Shown piece by piece: positions 46,804 through 57,600 of a stretch of DNA of 64,000 bases (the first letter of the stretch is position 1; each line of letters begins with the position of its first letter). The stretch is from Trifolium pratense. Lineage: Eukaryota > Streptophyta > Magnoliopsida > Fabales > Fabaceae. The notes beneath the pieces were generated by a model. The model had not been told where the DNA came from. It saw nothing but the letters and a program-made list of their open reading frames with translations, and made no database searches. A program made the position numbers and the translations under genes. The stretch spans positions 26,759,362-26,823,361 of the forward strand of contig NC_060061.1 in the NCBI RefSeq assembly GCF_020283565.1, read 5' to 3'.

Positions 46804-47914
46804 GTAAGGGGAATTTACAAAATACTTTCTTTAATCTTGTGTTTCAATTTTTATTTTTTATGTTATAAGAAAAGATTTTTTACCTAGGAACATAAAGATG
46901 ATGATAAACATAGTGATTAATGGACACGTTATAATTGAAGGTTTATCCATACCACAGTTGATTTGTAATTATTTTATTCTGATTTTTATTATCTGTTTCT
47001 TGAAGAATCTTGGAAGCACTGATTATTTCTTCCCTACTAGTAAAGTGAAGTGTAATTTTGAATTATCAGATTCTGAAAAATCACATACAGAAGTCAAGAA
47101 AGTTTATAGAAATGGTTCATGTTTTTTCTCCACACCCCCTATTTGTATCCTTACTCAGTAATTCCTTGCATGTCTGTCATTTTAACATATTTCTTTAGGT
47201 TTTTGAATAAACATAATTTTGTTTTGCTTCTTGTAGTTTGTATTTTTTACTATATTGGAGGTTTTTGTATAGATGGAACAAAAACAATGGGCAGCTAGTA
47301 CTTTCAAAGAAGGTCATTGTTCTCTACAATGGTGTGGATGGAATATATTTTCCAAGTCTTGAGTTGTAAGCATAAACTCCTTCATAGTGTTTTACTGTAA
47401 TTTTTTTCTTCTATATTGTGCTTTGTTTATCATCATAGTTTTTGTCTGTTATAGTTATTAACTAAATAAACTTAGTTGGTTTGTTTGTAAAACATGTGAC
47501 AAGTAGTAAAAGGTTAGCACCTTTTTAAATTGGTAATTAGAAGTTTATAACAACTATCCAGGATGTGCTATGTGTAGATGGGTTGAAGATTGGGACTACA
47601 ACAAAATTATAATCTGTGTCAGGTAATATGGCATCCTCAGCTTATTATAAATATGCAAACCTGAAAACTAGAGACTAGAAAAAGTTTCTGCACTAGTCTA
47701 ATGATTGTGTAGCTGATTAACGTAGTGATTTAGTGAGTATTTGGACAGTTAACAACAGACTTAATTTTTGTCCGTGTCTTGAAATATTATAATGCAAGAA
47801 GTACCTCTAGTATTTTGGTATTAAGTATTTAACACAACTATGCACCCTTTCTTATGCTTTTTATTTATATTTATGGAAATCTGTTATTTTGCCTGGCCTT
47901 ATCGGTGAGACCAA
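46804..47914 (+). other. PIP5K flank and duplicated mosaic segment, block B
   Basis: About 46804-47210 is unmatched in block A and probably belongs to the PIP5K capture. From 47211 the sequence matches 32625-33324 of block A, including the VIVLCNGVDG island. No further gene recognised. Confidence 0.5.
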
Positions 47915-48116
47915 GTTTTGAAAGAACTCGTTGTCTTGCCCAACTGTCTTGCAGGCCACATTGGGTCACTCATTCTTGGAATTTAAAAAGCATTAAATGT
48001 AAGCAATATTCTCGAGTTAAAATTTTCTTTACTCTTACGTCGTTTCTACTATTGATCTATATTGTGTCATTATTTTTCTTTTCAGGACAAATCATCTACC
48101 TCAATTTTGAAGCCCT
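47915..48116 (+). pseudogene. CAND1: CAND1 internal exon fragments, block B
   Basis: Same as 33325-33560: VLKELVVLPNCLAGHIGSLI (D of the family's LADH changed to G), an intron, then DKSSTS and FEAL. At 48117 the sequence switches abruptly to the importin-9 flank of block C (AAATGTGTAGCTGATTTTGG), which in block B lies at 37650. This is the B/C junction. Confidence 0.78.
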
Positions 48117-48242
48117 AAATGTGTAGCTGATTTTGGTTTTCATTCAGGGCTGAAAAGTTTTCTGGTCTAAAGAGGAAGTTAGTTGATGAAGTAGGAAAAT
48201 GCAAAGGTCTACAGTCAGTGCTATACATATTAATTGTGTCAG

Positions 48243-49100
48243 ATTAGAGAAGCTACTCTTTTTGCCTTGTCCTCTCTTTCAGAACAACTGCTTGAGACAC
48301 AGGTATGTGATATTGATTTCAGTTTTCTTAATTCTTATGGGGTGATATACATGCTTAAAATTTATATCTCCATTTTCAATAATTGGGTTATATTTTGCAC
48401 TGAGATATATTTATACCTTGATATATATTTTATGTTCATCATATAGGAGTCAGGGTTTCGGACAAGTAACTTGAAGAACATGATTGAACAGATTGTTGCC
48501 GAGGACTTTTTAATAGGTCATTTCTCAAATGCTTCGTTAAGCTTCTGTTATGCTTCATTTGTGACAGATTCTCTTGAATACCCCTTTCTATATGCTTGTA
48601 TCTTTACTTCAGCTGCCAAATTCTCCTCTGTGGTAACTATTTTCTGTTCTATTTTCTTTTCTCAGATAGTTACTCCTTCTCTGTCAAACTTTTAACTTCT
48701 CTTAATTTACAGATAAGCAATGAAGTACTAGAGCACTCTCTTGATGCTGCACTAAAGGCAATTACAATGAATGTGTAAGCAAACACGAGTCAATTTGTAT
48801 TCTTTGTACATCAAGCTTTCTTCTAACTTTTAATCTGACAGGCCTCCACCTGTAAAAGTAGGTGCCTGCAGGGCACTTGCTCAACTTCTACCTAAAGCAA
48901 AGAAAGAAATTGTCCAACCACAGTTATTCGGTTTATTTTCATCCCTCACGGATCTTCTTAATCATGTACTGTACAATATAAATCCCTTTTTCAAATATAT
49001 TTTGCTATTGTTGCTATGTAGTTACCTTAATATGGTTTCCAGGCATCAGATGAAACCTTGCATATGGTACTTGAAATGTTGCAAGAAGCAGTAAAGGCAG
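48243..49100 (+). pseudogene. IPO9: Importin-9 fragment, block C
   Basis: The best preserved importin-9 copy. Exons IREATLFALSSLSEQLLETQ, SGFRTSNLKNMIEQIVAEDF, SLEYPFLYACIFTSAAKFSS, ISNEVLEHSLDAALKAITMN, PPPVKVGACRALAQLLPKAK, KEIVQPQLFGLFSSLTDLLN and ASDETLHMVLEMLQEAVKAG occur in order with short introns. It lacks the small duplications seen in block B. The fragment is still only an internal part of the gene. Confidence 0.87.
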
Positions 49101-49435
49101 GTTAGGAATATCTTTCTCTGGTGTGTGTGTGTTTCTGGTCTAGTCAAACTTCCACACATATAGATAAATTGGCTGATAACATATATGTTAATGTTAAATA
49201 TCTCTATGGAAATCGCTAATTTACTCTTCCTATCCCCACACAATTGACTTCTTTTTTTTTCTTTCTTTTTTGTAATACAAATAACTGTTTGGTTCAAATG
49301 CTCGCTGAGAAATTTGGCCTTTTCATTCAATAACCAAGGTAAGGTATATTAGGAGTTATAACTTTTCATATCGTTGCAGTAAATATTTCATTTTCATTCT
49401 CAAAATAAATCTATTGCTACATCAGTATAGGATGA

Positions 49436-49695
49436 TGTTTTAATGTCTGTATATTTGCTTATGAGCAAACTGGAACCGGTAAAACATTTACCATGGAGGG
49501 AACGCCAGAAGAGAGGGGAGTTAATTACCGAACACTTGAAGAATTGTTAAGATATCTGAAGAGAGAAAGGGTGTAATGAAGTATGACTTACATGTTGGTG
49601 TAATGAAGTATGACTTACATGTTAGTATGTTGGAGGTTTACAATGACCAGATAAGAGATCTTCTAGTGGAAAACTCTACCCAGCCTACTAAGAAG
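49436..49695 (+). pseudogene. Kinesin-14 N-terminal motor exon, block C
   Basis: As in 39128-39359 but damaged. The P-loop region reads [10 protein letters not shown] (G to E just before it). A 6-bp loss plus a base change after EELL shifts the frame. GGTGTAATGAAGTATGACTT and its next bases are tandemly duplicated (27 bp, near 49570-49624). Later residues VSMLEVYNDQIRDLLVENST match the family; this copy has R where block B has I. Confidence 0.85.
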
Positions 49696-49911
49696 TGAGT
49701 TTTAATTCTTCTTAATCTAATTAGCATTGTAGTTTTTAGTTCCTTTATTTTAAATTTCAAAATATATAGTCATTTCATATGTTCTTAACAAAAACCAAAT
49801 TTGAGAACACCGATTGGTTATTGCTTGGCTGGATAATTAGTCTGTAAGAAATGTGCACTATTTTAGTCTCCAGGCTTGTGTATATGAAAATTTTATGATA
49901 ATGGATTGAAA

Positions 49912-49914
<3 letters not shown>

Positions 49915-49980
<66 letters not shown>
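49915..49980. repeat. (TA)n microsatellite, block C left part
   Basis: TA tract continuous with the short TA run at 50270-50280 on the other side of the foldback; equivalent to 39577-39611 in block B. Confidence 0.85.
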
Positions 49981-50269
49981 GGGTTTTGCTAACGTACACC
50001 CACTTGTTTTTTAGAAGGTGTGTATTAACAAGTCATAACTAAAAAGTGGTAACATACACCTTGAGGTGCATGTTGCTAAAACACTCCTTCTAAAAAATAA
50101 GTGGGTGTACGTTAGCAACTCCTATAAGCATTTGCTAGAATACACCCACTAATTTTTTAGAAGGTGTGTTTTAGCAACTAATAACTAAAAAGTGATTAAA
50201 TACACCCTAAGGTGTACGTTGCTAATGCACACCTTCATAAAAATGGGTGGGTGTGTTATAGCAAATCCC
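49981..50269. mobile_element. Foldback MITE in (TA)n, block C, distinct family
   Basis: A 289-bp element with ends GGGTTTTGCTAACGTACACC and, read inward from the right, GGGATTTGCTATAACACACC. It contains two successive internal inverted units built from GTACACCCACTT / AAGGTGTGT motifs around AACTAAAAAGTG. It lies inside the TA tract and is unrelated in sequence to the elements in block A. Confidence 0.8.
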
Positions 50270-50454
50270 TATATATATATGTAGAAGTGCTTACTTATTA
50301 TGTTTTGTAGTGTGAACTGTTTCTTTTATGTTGAAAGTTAAAATGTGACAGAATTTAATGGATTAACAAATAAGATGGCTATACTGCATCTTGCTTTTAA
50401 TTGTTTTTATGTTTAAACAACTAGTTTTTTGAAAACTGTTAGTTTTATTGTAGG

Positions 50455-50810
50455 TCTACAAATTCATGAAGGAGCATAAGAATCATAAGGTTCGTAGTGA
50501 GGGAATTTTGTGGATGGTTTCTGCTGTTGAGGATTTATGTGTATCACATTTAAATCGTAAGGTCTGTTATCAATTTTTTTTGGTAATCAAGTTATGTTGT
50601 CTGTGTGTGTTTTTTTTTTTTTTTTTATAAACTATGTTGTCTATAGGTGATTCCATGTATTAAATTTAAATTTAAATACTACTATTATAGATTTTTTATA
50701 TGCAAATTTTTCTAAATTTTAATGCAAGTCCTATTTGTTGTTCCACGTGACTTTGTGTTGACTTTCAAATTTCTATCTCTCATAATTTCTTACTGATGTT
50801 AAGCCTGCAT
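50455..50810 (+). pseudogene. MOR1: MOR1 fragment, block C, truncated
   Basis: It reads VYKFMKEHKNHKVRSEGILW and MVSAVEDLCVSHLN, then the same shortened intron region as block B (TGCAAGTCCTATTTGTTGTT, TTACTGATGTTAAGCCTGCA). Similarity stops near 50805, where minus-strand gypsy RT sequence begins. The rest of block C is lost. Confidence 0.8.
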
Positions 50811-50925
50811 AACTGAATAACTGAATACTCGGTTCATATATTCCATGAAAACTCCGGGTGCATTGGTCACACCAAACGGCATAACTGAATACTCGTAGTG
50901 CCCATACCTCGTCCTGAATGCAGTC

Positions 50926-52632
50926 TTAGGTATGTCTTCCGTCTTTCTTCTTTACCAACAAAACAGGTGCTCCCCATGGCGAAACACTCGGCCGAACAAA
51001 CCTCTTCTCAAGCAGCTCTTCAAGTTGCTTCTTCAACTCATTCAACTCTGACGCTGACATTCGATACGGCGCCATCGATATCGGACTAGTTCCAGGTACT
51101 AGGTCGATAGAAAACTCTACCTCTCGCTTTGGAGGCACGTCAGATATATCATCCGGAAACACATATGGGAATTCACAAACGATTGGTAACTCTTCCACTT
51201 TAACTCCTTCGAGTTTCAATGATGCAAACATCATGAACATCTCGGCATGCTCATTCAATGATTCTGACAAATATTTCCCGTTCATCAACTGTAAATTCTC
51301 CTCTGGTTTCGGAAAAACAACAGCCTTCTCACAACAGTTGATATGAATTCGATTAAAGATTAACCAATTCATACCAAAAATTACATTCATACCACTAAGT
51401 GGTATACACACTAAGTCCATTCCAAAGTGCCTATCAAAAATGGTTACGGGGCAATTACGACATACTTGTCGAGTAATTACTGAACCATTAGCAGGAGTTT
51501 CTATTTCCATCCTACCCGTCATATCCGTTACTGGAACACCCAAACGCTTCACACAATCTAAAGAAATAAAAGAATGCGTCGCTCCCGTATCTATAATCGC
51601 AATTAAAGGAGTGTTATAGATGAAACACGTACCTCTAATGAGATTGTCCTCTTGGCTAGCATCCTCTCCACTCAAAGCAAACACCTTGCCCATCACCTTC
51701 TTGGGCTTCTTACAAGTCGGACTTTTGTGGCCTTCCTCACCACAGTTAAAACACACCACTTTTCCTCTGCAAGCTTCGGTCTTGTGGCCCAGCCTTCCAC
51801 AATTCTTACACCTATCCCCTCTCTTCGGGCAATCATAAGACATATGACCCCGTCCTCCACAGTTATAACAACTTCCATTCACCGGCTTCTTACCACCACT
51901 TGTATTACTTCTACCGCGGTTATCATAAGGTTTCCCGCGTTCTTGTCCTTTGCCTTTTCGGTCGTTCACGGCCTTGTAGTAGTTCACCTTTGCCCTACCG
52001 TCTTCATCACAGATCCTACTCTTGTTCACAAGGGTCGCAAAATCCCTTATCTGTGAAAATCCGATCATATGCTTGATGTCTGGATGTAGACCACTTTCAA
52101 ACTTCACGCACTTGTCGTCCTCCGCTTCAAAAGTGTTGTAATGCGGACTAAATGCGCACAACGTCTCAAACTTGACGGCATAATCAGCTACCGTCATATT
52201 CCCCTGTTTTAGTTCCATGAATTCCACCACTTTCTTGTTCTTCACATCAACAGGAAAATACTTAACCAAAAATTCCCTTTTAAACATTGCCCATGGTATA
52301 GCCATACCACCGGGTCCTAGCCTCAACTTGGCGTTCTTCCACCACACATTCGCTTCCTCGCGCAACACATATGTCCCAAGGGTTGTCTTCCCTTCCTCGG
52401 AACAATCCATTGCTTCAAAAATTATTTCAAGTTCCTCCAGCCACTTGTAAGCTCCATCCGGGTTGTAACCTCCGGTAAATGTTGGCGGTTTCTGCTTCAT
52501 GAACCGTTCCAACCTCATCTCTACCTCTCTTCCAGGTTGATGATCTCTAACCACTATGTTGGTGAGTGCGGCCAAAGTCTCCGCAATCTGGGCATTCGTT
52601 CTCGCAGCAGCCATGATTCCTGAACGAATCAC
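50926..52632 (-). pseudogene. Gypsy gag-protease-RT polyprotein, truncated and internally deleted
   Basis: Gag domain around FKREFLVKYFPVDVKNKKVV; three CCHC knuckles (CYNCGGRGHMSYDC, CKNCGRLGHKTEAC, CFNCGEEGHKSPTC); aspartic protease DTGATHSFIS; start of RT at YRMSASELNELKKQLEELL, then [15 protein letters not shown]. The frame then breaks. In the next frame RT resumes at [18 protein letters not shown] and [18 protein letters not shown] (to about 50815), so about 60 residues, including the first RT motifs, are deleted at about 50937. The start chosen is MIRSGIMAAARTN, shared with the homologous gag at 62376. Confidence 0.9.
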
Positions 52633-52719
52633 AACTAGACGTTAGAAAGTACTAACAGTGTTCCCTACACATGCTCATACGGGGAAAAGAAAAGTCCTAA
52701 TTGGTTCACACGAACCGAC

Positions 52720-52732
52720 CTGCTCTGATACC
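52720..52732 (-). other. Primer binding site (tRNA-iMet) of the truncated gypsy
   Basis: Minus-strand TGGTATCAGAGCA, complementary to the 3' end of initiator tRNA-Met, five bases inside the LTR end TGTTACA. Confidence 0.85.
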
Positions 52733-53175
52733 ACTATTGTAACACCCTAACCCTGATACACCTAAAAATATACTATTTATTTAGTTAATTTACTATTATA
52801 TTTTATATGTTTTTATTTCGATTCCGAAGTTTTATTATATAAATAGTTACTTATTTCTCATATTTTAAATAAACAGATAAAAAGTGTACGAGTTGAAGAA
52901 AGGAGCGAAAACGGACCGAAAAGGAGCAAAAATGGACAAAAAGGCCACACATGTGCAGCCAATTGGGCCACACATGTGCAGTCCACAAATCAGCTCGCCA
53001 AGAAGCCCACATTGGCGCCCGCCAACTGGCCCAAGCTGCTGCTCGCCACTTGCAGCCCAGTGGCGGTCGCCACTCCCCTTTGCATCATGGCCATCCATCA
53101 GATCAAACAGTGACGCGCTATTCAACTATTAGTCCCACATCGGCCAGATTCTGTCTTTTCCTCCTTGTATTTTAG

Positions 53176-53183
53176 TATAAATA
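53176..53183 (+). promoter_or_regulatory. TATA box of the Athila LTR
   Basis: TATAAATAGG in otherwise mixed sequence, about 1.3 kb upstream of the primer binding site. Transcription would start near 53205-53215 and include the hairpin array at 53633-54196. Confidence 0.7.
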
Positions 53184-53632
53184 GGCTAGTTCTCTTCACT
53201 CAAAAAGATAATACTTGACTTGGAGAATTGAGAACTAGGCTTAGTACCACAAGGTTTTCTTCTCTAAAGTTGTGAGTTTAGTATTATTTTATTCTCCGTT
53301 GAGAATAAAATAAGTTTTTTTTATTTTCCTACCGTTACGCTGTCGGAGTCCGTACTCGAGATTCCTTTTGTAATTTCAGGTTCTTATTTTATTTATGGTC
53401 TTATTTATTTCTTGTCTTTATTTTATTGCTTTTATTTTATGCTTTTAATTTCTGTTTTTATTTTTATTATGTCTTTTTATTTATTTGCTTATTTTATTTT
53501 TATGTCTTTAGTTTTAGTTATGTCTAGCTAAATTTAGCGTTGCTAGGATGTGTAGTTAGTAGCTAATAGGGGTTCGGTAGTTAATTCGTGCTTAATGGTT
53601 TTCAACCACCAGTTTTAAATAAATACGTTTTC

Positions 53633-54196
53633 AAATAATTCGTCACGAGAGTGAGGATTATTTTAAAGGCAATAAACCAACATTGACGAGAGTTGAGGTT
53701 TAGGGTCGGATAGTTAAAACTGACCGTTAGTTCTAAAGTCCGCGAGAGCTATTTAGGATTAATGAGTTTTATATTGATTTTCAAAGGTACTTATATAGGT
53801 AAGTGAGTGTGTGAGAGCTGAGCATTTATTTTATCTAAGTATAACGCTAGTCAAGATTTGCGAGAGCTGAGATTAGTGTTTTTAAATCAAATATAATTCT
53901 TGAAAACCGGCGACTGTTTTATTTTCCTAAGCAGTTTTTAATTAAACGTTGACTATAATTCGTCACGAGAGTGAGAATTAATTAAAGTAAAAATCAATAG
54001 AGCGAGAGCGTGAGATTTCTACTAGATAGTAAAAACTGAACATTAAATCTAATTCGCAACGAGAGTTGGGATTAGAGTTAATTAAATTATATTGTTTTTC
54101 AAAGAGTATTTTATTAGCGGGTGTGAGGACGAGAGTTAAGCACCACCTTTATAATTTATAATACTAGTCAAGATTTGCGAGAGCTGAGATTGGTAT
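53633..54196 (+). other. Array of RNA hairpins capped by C-GAGA-G in the Athila LTR/leader
   Basis: CGAGAG recurs nine times, at 53646, 53687, 53743, 53861, 53966, 54003, 54060, 54130 and 54178 (position of the C), plus a degenerate TGAGAG unit at about 53812. Around each, the flanks are complementary, allowing G-U pairs. Examples: AAATAATTC (53633) with GGATTATTT (53655); TAAACC (53673) with GGTTTA (53697); TTAGTTCTAAA (53727) with TTTAGGATTAA (53752); AACGCTAGTC (53843) with GATTAGTGTT (53871); TCTAATTC (54048) with GGATTAGA (54069). Stems differ; caps do not. GAGA is a GNRA tetraloop. Function unknown. Confidence 0.85.
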
Positions 54197-54506
54197 TTTT
54201 AAAACAATATAGTTTCGAAAATTTAACAGTTAAGCTTAGCGCGAATTAAGCATTGAACCCTCTGAAGCAACTAATAGCACGTCCTAGCAATATTTCATTT
54301 ACATATTAAAAATCTAAAAAAATATTTACTTTTCTTATTTTAATTATTCAATTAATCAAAAATCCTTCTAATCATTAGCCTTAGATTTACAAAGCAACAC
54401 TAGAATACGGTAGGTCGATTATTGGTCCTTTGGGTTCGATATCTTTTAAAACTACACGACACGACTGTATACTTGCGGTCATTGTCGCGTCACACGATCA
54501 AGTTTT

Positions 54507-54524
54507 TGGCGCCGTTGCCGGGGA
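54507..54524 (+). other. Primer binding site (tRNA-Asp type) of the Athila element
   Basis: TGGCGCCGTTGCCGGGGA, the conserved Athila primer binding site, six bases after the LTR end. It sets the LTR boundary and the lineage. Confidence 0.9.
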
Positions 54525-54615
54525 CCAATTTAGTCGATATCGTAACTCCGGTGTTACACCGTAGAGACTAAGGCAAATTTCATTTTATTTTTACCCCGAT
54601 TAGTTCGTTTGTTGC

Positions 54616-57600
54616 ATGCCAAGCACTCGCTCTAGAGGCGAAAGATTGGTGCAACTAGTTAGCGAACCCGAACGTCTTTTAAGACGTAGAAATTTAGAAA
54701 ATCAATTAGAGATTCCTCTTCCCGATATAGTTAACGAACCAGATATGGCTGAAGGACCGCAAAACCGTCCACTTAAGTCATACGCTATCCCTTCACAAGC
54801 TGAACCTCACAATAGCATCGCTGCCCCCGCTATTGAAGCAAACAATTTTGAGCTTAAACCTTCACTGTTGTCGGTCGTACAACAAAACCAATTCTCCGGA
54901 AACCCCACGGACGACCCCAATCTACACTTATCTATATTTCTGCAATATGCGGATACAGTAAAAGCAAATGGTGTCAGTCCCGAAGCTATAAGACTTCGTT
55001 TATTCCCTTTCTCGTTAAGAGATAAAGCTAGAGCCTGGCTCCAGTCTCTACCATCCAACTCAGTCGCAACATGGGACGAGTTGAAGAAAGTCTTTTTAGC
55101 AAGATATTTCCCGCCTAGCAAAACTGCTATGCTAAGAGCCCAAATCAATGGATTTAGACAAAGAGACAACGAATCTCTCTTCGAAGCATGGGAAAGATAT
55201 AAAGAAATGATTAGGATATGTTCTCATCATGGGCTCGAAGAATGGTTAATCATCCATACCTTTTACAATGGTCTCTTGTACAACACAAGATTGACCATAG
55301 ACGCCGCAGCTGGTGGCGCACTAATGGATAAGGCCTACAATGAAGCCTATCGGCTTATCGAGAGCATGGCTCAAAATCACTATCAATGGGGAAGCGAGAG
55401 AGCACCCGTAGAGAAAACTCAAACGAAAGGTGGAATGTACGAAATCAGCAACATGGACCAGATCAACGCCAAGTTGGACGCCTTGACTCAAAAGATAGAA
55501 ACTCTAACCGCCGCACCCAAAGCCACCGTGGCAGCAACAACACAAAATTGTGAGTTGTGCGGAGTTCAAGGTCATGCTATCGCTGAATGTCAACTTCTAA
55601 CGGAAGTTCCCCCAGACCAAGTGAACTATACTCAAGGAAATCCATACAACCATGGTCCGAGGAACCATCCATACCTTTCGTACAAAAGTAACAACGCTCT
55701 ATATGCACCTGGCCAAGCAGCTACTCCTTCACCACCAGGATTCCAAAAACCTGCTCAAAATGTTCCTAGGAAGTCTAACCTTGAACTATTAATGGAAAAC
55801 TTCATAACTACCCAAGCTCAAACCAACCTTCAAACTAGTGAACAAATTAAGCAAATAACAAGCAAGCTGGATGCCTTGACCACTCACAATAAGATGTTAG
55901 AGACACAAATAGCACAAGTGGCACAACAACAAGCATCTACCTCTGCCCCTGTAGGAACATTTCCTGGTCAACCACAACAAAACCCGAGAGGACAAGCCAA
56001 TGCTGTTATACTAAGAAGTGGAAAACAACTAGATGAACCAACAAATTCAAAACCTGATGACCCAGCCATGCAACAAGGTTCTAATAAACTAGCCGAGGAG
56101 AGTGAACCAAAAGAAAAAGAGGATAGTGGAGAGGAAACCAAAGAGAAGGAGAAACCTTACGTTCCTCCACCACCATATAAACCACCCATCCCATATCCTC
56201 AAAGACTAGTACAATCCAAAAATGTAGGGCAATTTAAGAAATTTGTAGAGCTTCTACAAAAACTAAACATCACAATACCTTTTACGGAAGCTATCACACA
56301 AATGCCCTCATATGCTAAATTCCTTAAAGATATCTTGACTAACAAGAGAAAGATCGAGGATGATGAGACCGTCATGCTCACTGCCGAGTGTAGCGCCATA
56401 TTACAAAACGAAATGCCTCCTAAGCTAAAAGACCCAGGAAGTTTCTCCATACCTTGTGTCATTGGAAAGTACGTAATAGATAGAGCCCTATGCGATCTAG
56501 GAGCTAGTATCAGTTTAATGCCCGTAGCCTTATGTGAAAAACTGAAAATGGGAGAATTAAGACCAACGAAAATGTCCGTACAATTTGCTGACCGTTCCGT
56601 CAAATACCCTCTAGGTATTTTAGAAAATGTGCCCGTACGTGTAGGACAATTCTTTATCCCAACTGATTTCATAGTTATGGACATAAGGGAAGATTCCAAT
56701 ACACCTATCCTTTTAGGAAGGCCATTCTTAGCAACTGCCGGTGCCATAATAGACGTAAAGAGAGGAAAGCTCACTTTTGAAGTGGGTGAAGAAAAAGTTG
56801 AGTTTATCTTAACTCAATTCATGAAAGCACCAGCAATAGACGATGAATGCTACATGCTAGACGTCATTGAAGAATGTAGAAAGGAAGTGGAAAAGGATCA
56901 AACTAAGTATTCTAAAATTCTAAAAACCTCTGATCCTCAAACTCATAAAGACGATGAAGACGACCCAGCCGAATCTAAAGATCCTACACCTCACCTTGAC
57001 AAGCCAACTTTAGAACTCAAGGCTCTACCCGAAAATTTAAGGTATGAATTCCTAGATAAAGACTTCAAACGACCAGTAATAGTCAGTGCGGATTTAGGAA
57101 AGTTAGAAACTGAAAAACTTCTGAACATTCTAAGAAAATACCCAACTGCCTTAGGGTATAACATCACTGACCTAAAAGGAATTAGTCCTTCAATATGTAT
57201 GCATCGTATTACGCTAGAGGAAGACGGTAAAACCTCTAGAGAACCCCAAAGAAGGATCAATCCAGTTCTAAGTGAGGTAGTTAAGAAAGAAGTAGAAAAG
57301 CTTCTAGAAGTAGGAATCATATACCCCATATCTGATAGTAAATGGGTCAGCCCAGTACATGTCGTACCAAAGAAAGGGGGAGTTACAGTTGTAACGAATG
57401 CAAAAGGAGAATCTATAGCACAAAGAGTTGTAACTGGCCATAGAATGTGCATAGATTATAGGAAACTAAACAAAGCCACTCGAAAAGACCATTTTCCTTT
57501 ACCCTTTATTGATCAAATGCTCGAGCGATTGGCTAAACATTCATATTTCTGCTACCTAGATGGTTATTCAGGATTCTCCCAAATCCCTATTCACCCTGAT

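Larger units (their letters stand above)
50811..52738 (-). mobile_element. Truncated Tekay-like Ty3/gypsy element (gag to RT)
   Basis: Minus-strand element. The LTR edge TGTAACACCC starts at 52738 (plus view). The primer binding site TGGTATCAGAGCA (initiator tRNA-Met) lies at 52732-52720. Gag-pol runs from 52632 down. It is truncated at about 50811, within reverse transcriptase, against mosaic block C. Beyond 52738 only a few LTR bases are clearly of this family before Athila sequence. Confidence 0.8.
52738..54500 (+). mobile_element. Athila-type 5' LTR
   Basis: This lies immediately upstream of an Athila primer binding site and ends in GTCACACGATCA (CA at 54499-54500). It contains a TATA box (53176-53183) and GA-rich upstream sequence common in legume Athila LTRs. 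The left boundary is uncertain. It may begin at the TG of 52754 (TGATACACC), inserted a few bases inside the gypsy LTR edge at 52738, or share that edge by recombination. The 3' partner LTR is not in the window. Confidence 0.65.

Noticed and set aside
53633..54196. CRISPR-like regular repeat array
   Set aside because: The constant part is only about 6 bases and sits inside a hairpin, the spacing is irregular, the DNA is plant and it lies in an LTR; not a CRISPR.
54807..57452. Three long minus-strand frames opposite Athila gag-pol
   Set aside because: Shadows of a strongly biased coding strand; no recognisable motifs.
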